Below, piece after piece: positions 1 through 8,754 of a DNA stretch of 64,000 bases; within the stretch, counting starts at the first letter, position 1; every line of letters starts with the position of its first letter. Source of the DNA: Azoarcus sp. (GTDB taxonomy: Bacteria; Pseudomonadota; Gammaproteobacteria; Burkholderiales; Rhodocyclaceae); NCBI GenBank assembly GCA_030604735.1, contig JAUVVG010000014.1, forward strand, positions 24,084 to 88,083, read 5' to 3'. The notes under the pieces are model-generated. The model had not been told where the DNA came from, ran no database searches, and saw only the letters and a program-made list of their open reading frames with translations. The position numbers were made by a program, and so were the translations under genes.

Positions 1-180
1 TACAGGGAATCGCGAGCAGGGTCGGGTTACTTGACCCCGCAGCTAAAGGTAAGGTGACTCGCTTCCGGCCGGCCCGCCTGACGGCTAAGCAGGAAGTTAA
101 ACCCAAATAGTCGGGCTAAGTATGTAGATCTGTCTGTAGAGGGCTTGCGGACGGGGGTTCGATTCCCCCCGGCTCCACCA
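1..180 (+). ncRNA. ssrA: tmRNA (ssrA), 3' part
   Basis: This is the 3' end of transfer-messenger RNA, which rescues stalled ribosomes with SmpB. The last 45 bases form the T-arm and acceptor 3' strand: a GGGGGTTCGATTCCCCC T stem-loop followed by the acceptor half and the CCA end at 178-180. The upstream stretch fits the pseudoknot and D-loop part. The tag-coding part and 5' end lie outside the window, so the gene is partial. A rho-independent terminator follows within seven bases. tmRNA 3' ends are frequent integration sites, and mobile-gene remnants do follow here. Confidence 0.9.
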
Positions 181-186
181 ATACCC

Positions 187-218
187 AAAACCCCAACCGT
201 TCTCGGTTGGGGTTTTTT
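187..218 (+). terminator. Rho-independent terminator of ssrA
   Basis: A perfect 9-bp stem, CCCCAACCG (191-199) with CGGTTGGGG (204-212), encloses a TTCT loop and is followed by six T residues. It sits seven bases after the tmRNA CCA end. The flanking A run (187-190) could pair with the T run and make it bidirectional. Confidence 0.92.
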
Positions 219-324
219 CTTGCCCGATCGCCCGCGCGACCTCGATGCGCTTGGGCTGCCCCGTGTCGCCCCCACGCGGCTGGTTCGGCAGGGCCTGCCA
301 ACCCGCGTGGGGCACGGTCTTTAA

Positions 325-690
325 GCACGTCCGGATCGCAGCGTGTCCGAGCATGGCACGCTTGCCGAGGTGGCACGCAAACCCCCGCAAGCCATCGTCT
401 GCGTGCTGTCGGCTTTGCGCGTGCACGACCTCACCACGCAGTCGCCATTCGAGGTTTTGCTCGCCATTCCCAACAAGGCGTGCGCGCCGCAGATGGAGTA
501 CCCGCTGCTGCACATCGTGCGCTTCTCGGGTGCCGCGCTGACCAAGGGCATCGAAGACCATCAGCTTGATGGCGTCACCGTGCACGTGACTAACGTCGCC
601 AGGACCGTGGCCGACTGCTTCAAGTTCCGCAACAAGATCGGCCTCGATGTGGCGATATCGGCTTCTGCTCAAGGGAGCCTTGCTGTTTGA
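325..690 (+). pseudogene. AbiEi-type antitoxin remnant (type IV TA)
   Basis: The frame reads as the central part of an AbiEi-family transcriptional regulator/antitoxin, with segments such as SEHGTLAEVARKPPQAIVC, PFEVLLAIPNKACAPQMEY and VARTVADCFKFRNKIGLDVA. The family has an N-terminal winged helix, which is absent: an in-frame TAA sits at 322-324 and nothing recognisable lies upstream. After GLDVA the sequence departs from the family and ends at TGA 688-690, so the C-terminus is lost too. A toxin remnant in the same frame follows 12 bases later, suggesting one deletion that removed the end of the antitoxin and the start of the toxin. It is presumably non-functional. Confidence 0.8.
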
Positions 691-702
691 CCTGTGGTTT
701 GA

Positions 703-1002
703 CATTCCACATCGCCCAAGCACACCGACTTCGATGGCGACACCCTTCGCCAAGCGATTCGGGCGACTTTTGATCGACGCAAGACCGCTCTGACTGGGGA
801 TGCCCCAGTCGGCCTCACCGATGCGTTTGCGCAAGATGCGCAGAAACGGGCGCAATGGCAGGCCTTCCTGAGAAAGAACCGTCTGAAAGCGCCGCCACTG
901 AATGACGTCATTGCAGCACTGGTCGCATTCATGCTTCCCGTCATCAAGGCGGCCCCAAGCCAACGCGGTGTTTTCTGGCGGGCGGAACAACCCTTGATCG
1001 CA
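703..1002 (+). pseudogene. AbiEii-type nucleotidyltransferase toxin remnant, C-terminal part
   Basis: In the same frame as the AbiEi remnant, after stops at 688 and 700, the sequence encodes the C-terminal helical part of an AbiEii/AbiGii-type toxin. Recognisable pieces are TDFDGDTLRQAIRATFDRRK, VGLTDAFAQDAQKRAQWQAF, and a final PLNDVIAALVAFMLPVIKAA. The catalytic nucleotidyltransferase half (GGT and DxD motifs) is missing, so no activity is expected. The frame runs on into sequence antisense to the next gene, so the true end is approximate. The fragment belongs with the antitoxin remnant as debris of one type IV toxin-antitoxin operon beside ssrA. Confidence 0.75.
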
Positions 1003-1023
1003 AATCGAGCAGTGGTCTCGGAC

Positions 1024-2100
1024 TCACTGGATCACGGCCTTGGAACGCTGTCCGTGTGCCCTGGGCGCCGACGGTCGCGCAAACTCCGGGATCCGGAAGC
1101 GTTTGCGATACGCCCCCGGGGCAACGCCGGTGGTGCGCTTGAACAGGCGTCGGAAGAAGGCCGGATCCTCGTAGCCGACGCGCCAGCTGATCTCGTCGAC
1201 CGACGCGTCGGTCCGTTCGAGCCGGCGCTTGGCGTCTTCGATGCGCAGGCGCTGGACATACGCGATCGGAGTGAGGCCGGTCGCGCTCGTGAAGCGCCGC
1301 TTGAACGTGCGTTCGGCCAGCTTCGATCGCTTGATCATCGCCTCCACCGGATTTGCCACGGAGAAGTGCTCAACAAGCCATTGTTGCGCACTCTGGATCT
1401 CGCCATCGCCATGGTCGCTGCGCCCCTCGAACACGATGAAGGGCGTCAGCCCGTCCTGATGCCACTGCAGCGCGAACAGGCGCGCCACCTCCTGCGCGTC
1501 GGTCGCACCTGAATAGCGCGCGATGAGGTAGAGCACCATGTCATGCCAGGTCGTCGATGCGCCCGAGCTGACCAGCTCTTCGCGCAGGCCGGAAATCACG
1601 AGTACGCGCTCCGGATGGACAGGCACTGCCGGATAGGTGATCGAGAACGCGCGCGCGTAGCCGTAGTGTACGGTCGCGTCCCGGCCGTCGAAGAGCCCCG
1701 TCTCCGCCAGCAGGAAGATGCCCGAGCAGGCCGAGCACAGAATGGCGCCGCGTTCGTACATCCGCTGCAACCAGCCCACCAGGCGGGGATAGCGGCCTGG
1801 CCGCCAGCCTTCGGTCGGCAGCAGGATCGACGGCACGATCACGATGTCGCTGGTCTCGATGCCGTCGATCGAGCGTTGCACGTCGATCGGCACACCGCTG
1901 GCCAGCGCCAGCGGCCCGGTCGCCTCGCCCACGATTTCCACCTGAAACGGCGCGCGTGGGCCGGCGTTCGACATGCGCATCAGCGAGAACGCATTCATTA
2001 CATCGTAAATGCCGAACAGCGTGGATACCACCGCGTCAGGCAACGCCACGAGGCTGACATGGCGCGGGCTCGCTCCTGCGTGGGTCGGTGGTTTAGGCAT
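1024..2100 (-). CDS. GlxA-type AraC family transcriptional regulator
   Basis: This 358-residue protein has a DJ-1/PfpI-like (GATase1-type) domain in its first half, with the nucleophile-elbow-like segment ILCSACSGIFLLAETG, and a C-terminal AraC double helix-turn-helix, with SVDEISWRVGYEDPAFFRRL as the second HTH. GlxA-type regulators sense small molecules and usually activate a neighbouring operon. The start at 2098-2100 is chosen because a GGGAGAG ribosome site lies about eight bases upstream; a longer frame begins at 2163 without one. It is divergent from the haloperoxidase-like gene at 2265, so the 164-base gap probably holds its operator. The inducer is unknown. Confidence 0.85.
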   Translation of the reverse strand: MPKPPTHAGASPRHVSLVALPDAVVSTLFGIYDVMNAFSLMRMSNAGPRAPFQVEIVGEATGPLALASGVPIDVQRSIDGIETSDIVIVPSILLPTEGWRPGRYPRLVGWLQRMYERGAILCSACSGIFLLAETGLFDGRDATVHYGYARAFSITYPAVPVHPERVLVISGLREELVSSGASTTWHDMVLYLIARYSGATDAQEVARLFALQWHQDGLTPFIVFEGRSDHGDGEIQSAQQWLVEHFSVANPVEAMIKRSKLAERTFKRRFTSATGLTPIAYVQRLRIEDAKRRLERTDASVDEISWRVGYEDPAFFRRLFKRTTGVAPGAYRKRFRIPEFARPSAPRAHGQRSKAVIQ

Positions 2101-2264
2101 GGTGAGCAACTCTCCCTGACTGGGCCGCCGGGTAGGAGACCTCATTTCCAAGCGAAGTGGCACGAACGGACCGTTTTCGGGCGATTCCGACTCTGCTCCG
2201 AACGCAGTCGCTTATCCATCATAGGCACGTCCACTGGACATTCCACCATTTCAGGAGAACTGCC

Positions 2265-3578
2265 ATGACACGTTCATTTCGTCTGAACCACTCGCAACTG
2301 TTCGCGGCGCTCGCCCTCGCGGCCCTGGTCGCACCTTCACAGGCCGCCATGCCCCCGAAGACGTGGTGCGCCGACCGCTGCGACCAGATCGTCATCGACT
2401 GGAACCAGCACACACACCAAGTCATCAAGGCCGCTGACGGCTATCAGAACCCGATGGCCGCATCGCGCACTCTGGCGATGGTACATCTGGCAATGCACGA
2501 TGCGGTGAACGCCGCACAGCCACGCTACCGCCCGTACGCCTACGCGCCCGAGGGGGATGCCCTGAAGACACCGGCCGATGCCGCCGTGGCCGCCGCAGTG
2601 GCGGCGCACGACGTGCTGGCCGGGCTGTATCCGGAGCACAAGGCGCTTTTGCGTGCCACCCTCGACGCGACATTGCACGATTCCGGCATCGGCTCTGCGG
2701 TCAAGCAGGGTGAGAAGCTCGGCGCAGCCGCCGCCGCCGCGATGTTGGCAAAACGCGCGGACGACGGTAGTCAATCCGCGGAAACCTACCAACCCGACAC
2801 ACGGCCCGGCGACTATCAGTTCGTCCCCGGCTTCGACTTCATCGCCTCGCCACACTGGCGCAACGTCACGCCATTCACGATGCGTGCGGCGGACCAGTTC
2901 CGGGTGACTGCACCGCCACCTCTGTCGAGCGCAGCCTACGCCGCCGACTTCAACGAGGTGAAGGCCACCGGCAGCCAGGCGGGCGATGCACAGCGCAGCT
3001 TGGCACAGACGCAATACGCGGCCTACTGGTACGAGTTCTCCGACAGCGGCTGGAACCGCGTCGCCCGCAGCGTGGCGCGCGACAAACCGCAGGACCTGTG
3101 GCAGCGCGCTCGCACCTTCGCGCTGCTCAACGCGGTGATGGCCGACGCCTATATCGCGGGCTGGGACTCGAAGATGCACTACAACCTGTGGCGCCCGGTG
3201 ACGGCGATCCGGCAGGCTGCGAATGACGACAATCCGGCCACCCAGGCCGATGCGCAGTGGGCGCCGCTTCTGCCCACGCCGCCGATTCAGGATCACCCGT
3301 CCACCCATAGCGCGCTCGGCGCTGCGGCTGCAGTCGCACTGGCGCACGGTTTCGGCAGCGACGATGTGGCGTTCACGATGGCGTCGCCAAGTGCACTGCC
3401 CGAGGCGCCCGAGCGCAGTTTCGACAGTTTCAGCACCGCCGCGCACGAGAACGCCGATTCGCGCGTGCGCGCCGGTCTGCACTTCCGCTTCGCGACCACT
3501 GCAGGGCTGCAACTCGGCGAGCGGATCGCTCAGCATGCGATCCAGAGCCTGCTCGGCGCGGTTGCGAGCCCGTACTAA
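2265..3578 (+). CDS. Secreted vanadium-dependent haloperoxidase-like (PAP2 superfamily) protein
   Basis: The 437-residue protein begins with a Sec signal peptide (about residues 1-27, ending SQAAM). It carries the three vanadate/phosphate pocket motifs: K-x6-RP in KMHYNLWRP, PSTHS in place of PSGH, and SR-x3-G-x-H in SRVRAGLHFRF. The binding Lys, both Arg and both His are therefore present. The family includes vanadium chloro/bromoperoxidases and acid phosphatases, and sequence alone does not settle which activity this has. The start is set by AGGAGA seven bases upstream of ATG 2265. A methyltransferase follows 31 bases downstream, probably in the same operon, and a GlxA-type regulator lies divergently upstream. 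Confidence 0.85.
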   Translation: MTRSFRLNHSQLFAALALAALVAPSQAAMPPKTWCADRCDQIVIDWNQHTHQVIKAADGYQNPMAASRTLAMVHLAMHDAVNAAQPRYRPYAYAPEGDALKTPADAAVAAAVAAHDVLAGLYPEHKALLRATLDATLHDSGIGSAVKQGEKLGAAAAAAMLAKRADDGSQSAETYQPDTRPGDYQFVPGFDFIASPHWRNVTPFTMRAADQFRVTAPPPLSSAAYAADFNEVKATGSQAGDAQRSLAQTQYAAYWYEFSDSGWNRVARSVARDKPQDLWQRARTFALLNAVMADAYIAGWDSKMHYNLWRPVTAIRQAANDDNPATQADAQWAPLLPTPPIQDHPSTHSALGAAAAVALAHGFGSDDVAFTMASPSALPEAPERSFDSFSTAAHENADSRVRAGLHFRFATTAGLQLGERIAQHAIQSLLGAVASPY

Positions 3579-3609
3579 TAACGCAAATCAAGACATCACG
3601 GAGAAGTAA

Positions 3610-4677
3610 ATGGATACCGCATTGATTGATCAAACAAAGCTCGAGTCCTTCGTCATGCGTGCCCTCGGTGACCTGTCCTCCGGCTACGCCGGCGTGATGG
3701 TCAGTCTGGGCAGCAAGCTCGGGCTGTACAAGGCGATGTCGGGTACCGGCCCGCTCAGCGCGAAGGAACTCGCCGCGCGCAGCGGCTGCGCCGAACGTTA
3801 CGTGCGCGAGTGGCTGAACGCGCAGGCCGCCGGCGGCTACGTCGATTACCACGCGGTCAGCGACACCTACGAGCTCACCCCCGAGCAGGCAATGGTGCTG
3901 GCCGATGAGGACAGCGCGGTCTACATCCCGCACGCGTGGAACGTGCCGGCCTCGATGTGGTTCGACGAGGAGAAAACCCTCGCGGCGTTTCGCACCGGCA
4001 ACGGCGTGGCCTGGGGCGAGCACGACGGCCGTCTGCAATGCGGTGTGGCGGCGTTCTATCGCAACGGCTATCGGGCGAGCCTGGTGCCGCAGTGGCTGCC
4101 CGCCCTCGACGGCGTCATAGACAGGCTGGAGGCCGGCATCAGCGTCGCCGACGTCGGCTGCGGCCACGGTCACTCGACCGTGCTGATGGCGAAGGCCTTC
4201 CCTCGGTCCCGCTTTTACGGCTTCGACGCGCACCCGGCCTCGATCGACGCGGCACGGGGCAACGCGACCGAGGCCGGCGTCGCCGAGCGCGTCCGCTTCG
4301 ACGTCGCCCGGGCGGTGGACTACCCGGATGAGCATTACGGTCTGATCTGCTTCTTCGACTGCCTGCATGACATGGGCGACCCGGTCGCCGCCGCCCGCTA
4401 CGCCGCCCGGGTGCTGGCGCCGGACGGTACGGTGATGTTGGTCGAGCCGTTCGCCCACGATCGCGTCGAGCAAAACCTGTCGCCGGTAGCGCGGATGTAC
4501 TACGCGGCATCGAGCACGATCTGCTGCGCTCACGCGATCTCCGAGGGCGGCCATGTCGTGCTCGGCGCCCAGGCCGGAGAGGCGCGCCTGGCTGACGTGT
4601 TCCGCAAGGCGGGCTTCACCCACTTCCGCCGCGCGGCCGAAACCCCCTTCAACCTGATTCTCGAAGCCCGTCGCTGA
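3610..4677 (+). CDS. Class I SAM-dependent methyltransferase with N-terminal winged helix
   Basis: The 355-residue protein has an N-terminal winged-helix-like module (about residues 15-90, LSAKELAARSGCAERYVREW) as in O-methyltransferases and Rv2258c-type enzymes. A Rossmann methyltransferase domain follows, with SAM motif I VADVGCGHGHST near residue 180 and an acidic motif at YGFDAHP. The module in this family usually mediates dimerisation, not DNA binding. The substrate cannot be read from sequence. ATG 3610 has GGAGAA seven bases upstream and lies 31 bases after the haloperoxidase-like gene, so oxidation or halogenation coupled to methylation is possible but unproven. Confidence 0.8.
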   Translation: MDTALIDQTKLESFVMRALGDLSSGYAGVMVSLGSKLGLYKAMSGTGPLSAKELAARSGCAERYVREWLNAQAAGGYVDYHAVSDTYELTPEQAMVLADEDSAVYIPHAWNVPASMWFDEEKTLAAFRTGNGVAWGEHDGRLQCGVAAFYRNGYRASLVPQWLPALDGVIDRLEAGISVADVGCGHGHSTVLMAKAFPRSRFYGFDAHPASIDAARGNATEAGVAERVRFDVARAVDYPDEHYGLICFFDCLHDMGDPVAAARYAARVLAPDGTVMLVEPFAHDRVEQNLSPVARMYYAASSTICCAHAISEGGHVVLGAQAGEARLADVFRKAGFTHFRRAAETPFNLILEARR

Positions 4678-4838
4678 AGGCCACCGAAGGAGCGGCCGTT
4701 CCGGACACCGATCAGAGCGAACAACCTGCTTGATCGTTCACGACCGGTTTTCCATATAAGGGCAATCCACGGCATAATCCAGGGCCGACCGACGGACGAC
4801 ACCGTTGGTCTTTTCATTTCATACGACAGCCCCGGATC

Positions 4839-5618
4839 ATGGCCGACCTGCTCTGGCACCAATACGTACTGATCGGACTGATCTTCGTCTGGAGCGGCTT
4901 CGTGCGCACCGGGCTGGGTTTTGGCGGTGCGGTGCTGGCGCTGCCGTTTCTGCTGATCGTGCTGAACGAGCCGCTGGTGTTCCTGCCGATCATCGCGGTT
5001 CATCTGATGATCTTCTCGAGCTGGATCGCCTGGAAGGGCTACCGGCAACTGCGGCTGGAGCGCCAGGGGCAGGCGGTCGAGAGCAACATCGACTGGGGCT
5101 ACCTCGGCTACGCGATGAAGATCATGATCATCCCGAAGCTGATCGGGGTGATCGGCCTGCTGACCCTGCCGCCGCAGGTGATGACCTCGATCATTTTCGT
5201 CATCGTGATCGGCTACGCGATCGGCTATCTGCTGAACAAGCCGATCAAGAGCAAGAACAAGACGCTGGACATCGTGCTGCTGATGCTGGGCGGCTATGTC
5301 AGCGGCACCTCTCTGATCGGCGCACCACTACTGGTCGCGGTGTTCGCGTCGCATGTCGCCAAGCACCAGCTGCGCGATACGCTGTTCGTGCTGTGGTTCA
5401 TCCTGGTGTTGATCAAGATGGTGTCGTTCATCATCTTCGGTGTGGATCTCCAGCTGATCCACCATCTGTGGCTGTTGCCCTGCGCCTACATCGGCCACCT
5501 GATCGGCGAGCGCTTTCATCGCTACCTGGTCAATGCCGACACGCCGATCTTCTTTCGGGTGCTGGGTCTGGTGCTGATCGTCGTGAGCGTGGCCGGGCTG
5601 TTGAAACCGCCGGGCTGA
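4839..5618 (+). CDS. Sulfite exporter TauE/SafE family permease
   Basis: The 259-residue integral membrane protein has about seven to eight hydrophobic segments and the typical early pattern of this family (GLGFGGAVLALPFLLIV near residues 25-45), repeated in weaker form in the second half (MLGGYVSGTSLIGAPLLVAVF). TauE/SafE proteins move small anions such as sulfite, sulfoacetate or sulfolactate through the inner membrane; the substrate here is unknown. The 161-base upstream gap separates it from the methyltransferase, so it probably has its own promoter. It converges with the MaoC-type gene downstream. Confidence 0.85.
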   Translation: MADLLWHQYVLIGLIFVWSGFVRTGLGFGGAVLALPFLLIVLNEPLVFLPIIAVHLMIFSSWIAWKGYRQLRLERQGQAVESNIDWGYLGYAMKIMIIPKLIGVIGLLTLPPQVMTSIIFVIVIGYAIGYLLNKPIKSKNKTLDIVLLMLGGYVSGTSLIGAPLLVAVFASHVAKHQLRDTLFVLWFILVLIKMVSFIIFGVDLQLIHHLWLLPCAYIGHLIGERFHRYLVNADTPIFFRVLGLVLIVVSVAGLLKPPG

Positions 5619-5792
5619 CGCCAACCCACTTCGGTCGGCCTCGCAAGAAATCGGGGGCGCCTCAACCGGCCAGGAAGACCCCGCTTGCATGGCAAGGCGC
5701 TTTCCCTCGACCTGCTTCATCGGCAGGAAAGCGCATGACGAGTCGCTAGAACGATCGAGTGCCTCGACACCGTGTCGTTCCGGCCATAAGCC

Positions 5793-6242
5793 TCAACCCC
5801 GTGCCGGCACCATGATCTCGGCCTGGCCTTCGAGCACCACCTTGCCGGCCACGGTGCACACGGTATCGAACGTCGCACGACGCTTTTCCGGGTTGAGCGC
5901 GGTCACGGTAACCTTGGCGACCACGGTATCGCCAATCTTCACCGGCGCCTTGAACTTGAGCGACTGCGCCAGGTAGATGCAACCCGGCCCCGGCAACTTG
6001 GTGCCGAACACGGTTGAGATGTAGCTCGCCGACAGCATGCCGTGGGCGATCCGCCCGCCGAACATGGTCGATGCGGCGAACTCGCCGTCCACATGCACCG
6101 GGTTGGTGTCACCCGACACGCCTGCGAAGGCGAAGATGTCGGCCTCCGACACCGTCCGGCCCACCGACGCACTCATGCCGACGGTCAGCTCTTCGAAGTC
6201 GTAGCCGTAGCAGTCTGAAAAATCCCGCGTTGAATCACTCAT
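5793..6242 (-). CDS. MaoC-type (R)-specific enoyl-CoA hydratase
   Basis: The 149-residue single-hotdog protein carries the hydratase-2 motif FAGVSGDTNPVHVD (about residues 38-51), with the catalytic Asp and His, and the FGGRIAHGML segment. PhaJ-type enzymes of this size convert trans-2-enoyl-CoA to (R)-3-hydroxyacyl-CoA, linking beta-oxidation with polyester or lipid synthesis. An AGGAG lies 11 bases before the ATG. It is the last gene of a leftward group with the outer-membrane barrel and the ABC ATPase, 47 bases after the former. It could supply 3-hydroxyacyl groups to the lipid locus, but an independent role in polyhydroxyalkanoate synthesis is equally possible. Confidence 0.85.
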   Translation of the reverse strand: MSDSTRDFSDCYGYDFEELTVGMSASVGRTVSEADIFAFAGVSGDTNPVHVDGEFAASTMFGGRIAHGMLSASYISTVFGTKLPGPGCIYLAQSLKFKAPVKIGDTVVAKVTVTALNPEKRRATFDTVCTVAGKVVLEGQAEIMVPARG

Positions 6243-6289
6243 TGTTTCTCATACTCCTTGATTGAAATTGCCCTGGACCGACTCGCCGC

Positions 6290-7618
6290 TCAAAACCAGC
6301 GCCTCAACTCCATATAAACACGATCGCGATCGTCAAACCGGCCGAACAGGCCTTGATCACGCCCGCCGAAGATATCGGCCCCGAACTGTCCGCGCCACTC
6401 CTGGGTGATGTTCCAGATCAGTTTGGGGCGCAACATGTAGTCACTGCGATTGAAGCTGCTCGCATACAGGACTTCGGCCTCGAAACGATCCCCGAACTTG
6501 CGATTCACCAGCAGGGTGTAACCGGTCTCGTTGCGGTCGAATCCGAGACTACGGTCGTGATCGAAGGCGTGTCTTCCATATAACTGCATGTTTACCCGCC
6601 AGTCGCCGCGTGGGATATCGACACCGACGACATAATCGAGCATGTCGGACGCCTTCAGCCCGAACCGCGCGCTCGGGTCGGTGGAATTGAACTTGCGGCC
6701 GGCGGTATGCACCGCCTCCCCCTTCAGCACGAAGGCGCCGTAATCTTTCGAGAACGTCCCACCCACCTGCTTGATCCGATCGTTCCGGAGTTCCAGCCCG
6801 CGCCCCGGTATCGAGTACAACGTCGGCGCCACGTCGCGGCTCTGATAGTAGAACGCGGTGAGATCCCAACCTTCGATCAGGCGCGACACCCGCACACCCC
6901 AGTTGGTGTTCGACAAGTTCGACGACGGCCGTTCGTTACGAACCCGGACTTCCGGCGGCAGCGGGAAGGGGTAGAAATCCGCACCGGGCTTGCCAACCTC
7001 GTCATAGCTCGGAAACGGCACCCACAACAGCTCGAAGTGGGTCTCACCGGCGAAGTACTCGGCGCGTGCAGCCCACTGAGGAATCCGCATGGTTTCGAAC
7101 TCGGGCAGGAAGAACTCGCGCATGTCTCGGGCGGACACGACGTCGGCCAGGAACAAACCGACCATTTCCCCCCACACCACATGCTGGCGCCCGAGCCGGA
7201 ACTCCCACTCGCCGGCATTGAAGTCGAGATAGGCCTCCCGCACAGAGAAATCCCGCCGCTGGTCGCGCCTGACCGGCCCCGGGTAGTAGCCACTTTCGAC
7301 ATCGTAGGCCGCATCCGCGTCAGCACGTCCGGACAGTTTGAAGCGGGCGCTGCTCCCAAGACGGCCAGTCGCGGCGAGCTCGAAACGGGCCCGCAACTTG
7401 GACCAATGGGTCGGACTGGCATGCGTGTAAGCCGCAGCGAACTCCCCATATCCGCTCAGGCGCAAGCCCGAACCACCCACCACCCCGACACCCCGGTCTG
7501 CCGTGTCGAGCGGCGCATCCAGGTCGAACAAGTCATCGAGGTCATCCGAGGCAAGGATCGGCCCGCAAATGCACGCCGACACCACCCCCGTCAGCAACAG
7601 CCGTCTCATCGTGGTCAC
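6290..7618 (-). CDS. DUF1302-like outer-membrane beta-barrel protein
   Basis: About 442 residues: a signal peptide (MRRLLLTGVVSACICGPILA), an acidic spacer (DDLDDLFDLDAPLD), then alternating amphipathic strands and a C-terminal Phe (ELRRWF), the usual outer-membrane sorting signal. The segment WEFRLGRQHVVWGE and the stretch after it resemble DUF1302 proteins, outer-membrane barrels often found beside hydrophobe or lipid exporters. I chose GTG 7616-7618, six bases after GGGAGG; ATG 7607-7609 is the alternative. It lies 79 bases downstream of an ABC ATPase and upstream of a MaoC hydratase in the same direction. It is likely the outer-membrane exit or receptor of the locus, by inference. Confidence 0.75.
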   Translation of the reverse strand: MTTMRRLLLTGVVSACICGPILASDDLDDLFDLDAPLDTADRGVGVVGGSGLRLSGYGEFAAAYTHASPTHWSKLRARFELAATGRLGSSARFKLSGRADADAAYDVESGYYPGPVRRDQRRDFSVREAYLDFNAGEWEFRLGRQHVVWGEMVGLFLADVVSARDMREFFLPEFETMRIPQWAARAEYFAGETHFELLWVPFPSYDEVGKPGADFYPFPLPPEVRVRNERPSSNLSNTNWGVRVSRLIEGWDLTAFYYQSRDVAPTLYSIPGRGLELRNDRIKQVGGTFSKDYGAFVLKGEAVHTAGRKFNSTDPSARFGLKASDMLDYVVGVDIPRGDWRVNMQLYGRHAFDHDRSLGFDRNETGYTLLVNRKFGDRFEAEVLYASSFNRSDYMLRPKLIWNITQEWRGQFGADIFGGRDQGLFGRFDDRDRVYMELRRWF

Positions 7619-7697
7619 CGCATGCCTCCCATCCCAGTTTCGCATCCCCAAGTCGCGCCCATAGTTCATGCGCCAATTTCGCGTTCCGTCCCCATGC

Positions 7698-8447
7698 TCA
7701 GATCTCGGGATCCTCATCATCCCGCTCTCGCTTGTCCTGAACGAATACCCAGCGCCCGTCCGCCTTCATTCCAAGCGCCACGACCTTGCCATCTTCGACG
7801 CGCACCAGCCGGTCTGCCATGTTCATCACCCGCTTGTCGTGTGTCGAAAAAATGAAGGTGGTGCCGGACTTGCGGTTGATGTCCTTCATCAAACGCAGAA
7901 TGCTCTTGCCGGTTTCCTTGTCGAGGTTGGCGGTCGGCTCGTCCGCCAACACCACCTTGGAATGCGTCGCCAACGCACGCGCGATAGCGACCCGCTGCCG
8001 CTGACCACCAGAGAGTTGATTCGGGCGATGCTTGGCATAGCGGGTCAAACCGACCATGCCGAGATAGTGCGCAACCCGCTCGCGACGCTCGGCCTTGCCG
8101 AGCTCGCGCAGCTGAAGCAACGGATACTCGACGTTCTCTTCGGCAGACAACACCGGAAGCAGGTTGAAGGTCTGGAAGATGAATCCGATCGTGCGTGCAC
8201 GCAGATCCGCAAGTTGATCCGGGGTCTGCCCGGAAACGTCGCGCCCATCGATCAGAACCCGACCGGTGCTGGGCGTATCGATACAACCGATGATATTGAG
8301 CAAGGTCGACTTGCCGCTTCCCGACGGACCGGCAATCGCCAGAAACACCCCCGGTTCGATCGACAAGGTCACGTCCTGCAAAGCATTGACGGTCTGCTCG
8401 CCCAGTGCGTAATGTTTGCTGACGTTCTCAACCTGTACGATCGCCAT
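7698..8447 (-). CDS. LolD/MacB-type ABC transporter ATP-binding protein
   Basis: This 249-residue cytoplasmic ATPase has Walker A GPSGSGKST (about residues 40-48), a Q-loop (FQTFNLLPVLSAEENV), the signature LSGGQRQRVAIARAL, Walker B VVLADEPTANLD and an H-loop (FSTHDKR). These match the LolD/MacB branch, which drives FtsX-type permeases that extract lipids or lipoproteins instead of importing solutes. About 20 extra charged residues follow the usual end (RERDDEDPEI). No permease is adjacent, but two FtsX-like permeases without an ATPase lie at 17845-20295 and are the natural partners. It heads a leftward group with the outer-membrane barrel and is divergent from the FeeM-like gene. Confidence 0.9.
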   Translation of the reverse strand: MAIVQVENVSKHYALGEQTVNALQDVTLSIEPGVFLAIAGPSGSGKSTLLNIIGCIDTPSTGRVLIDGRDVSGQTPDQLADLRARTIGFIFQTFNLLPVLSAEENVEYPLLQLRELGKAERRERVAHYLGMVGLTRYAKHRPNQLSGGQRQRVAIARALATHSKVVLADEPTANLDKETGKSILRLMKDINRKSGTTFIFSTHDKRVMNMADRLVRVEDGKVVALGMKADGRWVFVQDKRERDDEDPEI

Positions 8448-8754
8448 GCTGTCGGGTCACCGAAGATGATTCGCCATAAGCATAACATCCAAGACACCAA
8501 GCATTCGCAGCTTCCAATCGTTTGGACGTAAGGACAACCGCTCACCAAGCCACGTTTGATAGCCTTCATCCCCCAAGAGCGTCTGATTCAGCACCTGCAT
8601 TTTCGTGAAGGGGAGTTCTTGAGTCACCGCCCAAAACATGAATTCTTACATCGAATGCGCGAACCGAAAAACAGTTCAATAGATATACTTCCGGTCAAGT
8701 TTAATTTAGCGTCTGCTGTGACTTCCGTCACGTTATGTGCAACTGGAGTATCCG
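8448..8754 (+). other. Intergenic region between divergent ABC ATPase and FeeM-like genes
   Basis: This stretch holds no convincing gene. It is more AT-rich than its flanks around 8640-8710. It should contain the promoters of both the leftward ATPase/barrel/MaoC group and the rightward acyl-amino-acid group. The one clear element is the GTGAC inverted repeat at 8717-8732, listed separately. Confidence 0.6.
8717..8732 (+). promoter_or_regulatory. Crp/Fnr-like palindrome upstream of FeeM-like gene
   Basis: TGTGA-CTTCCG-TCACG matches the Crp-family half-site layout (TGTGA-N6-TCACA) in nine of ten positions. It sits 22 bases upstream of the chosen GTG start of the FeeM-like gene, in the divergent intergenic region. 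A Crp/Fnr-family regulator is encoded at 55731-56402. That position, close to the start codon, would suit repression of the rightward gene or activation of the leftward one. Binding is not shown. Confidence 0.45.

Noticed and set aside
2337..3536. Long open frame antisense to the haloperoxidase-like gene
   Set aside because: It has no recognisable domain, is Arg/Val-rich as expected for an antisense frame in high-GC DNA, and the plus-strand gene has a signal peptide and catalytic motifs.
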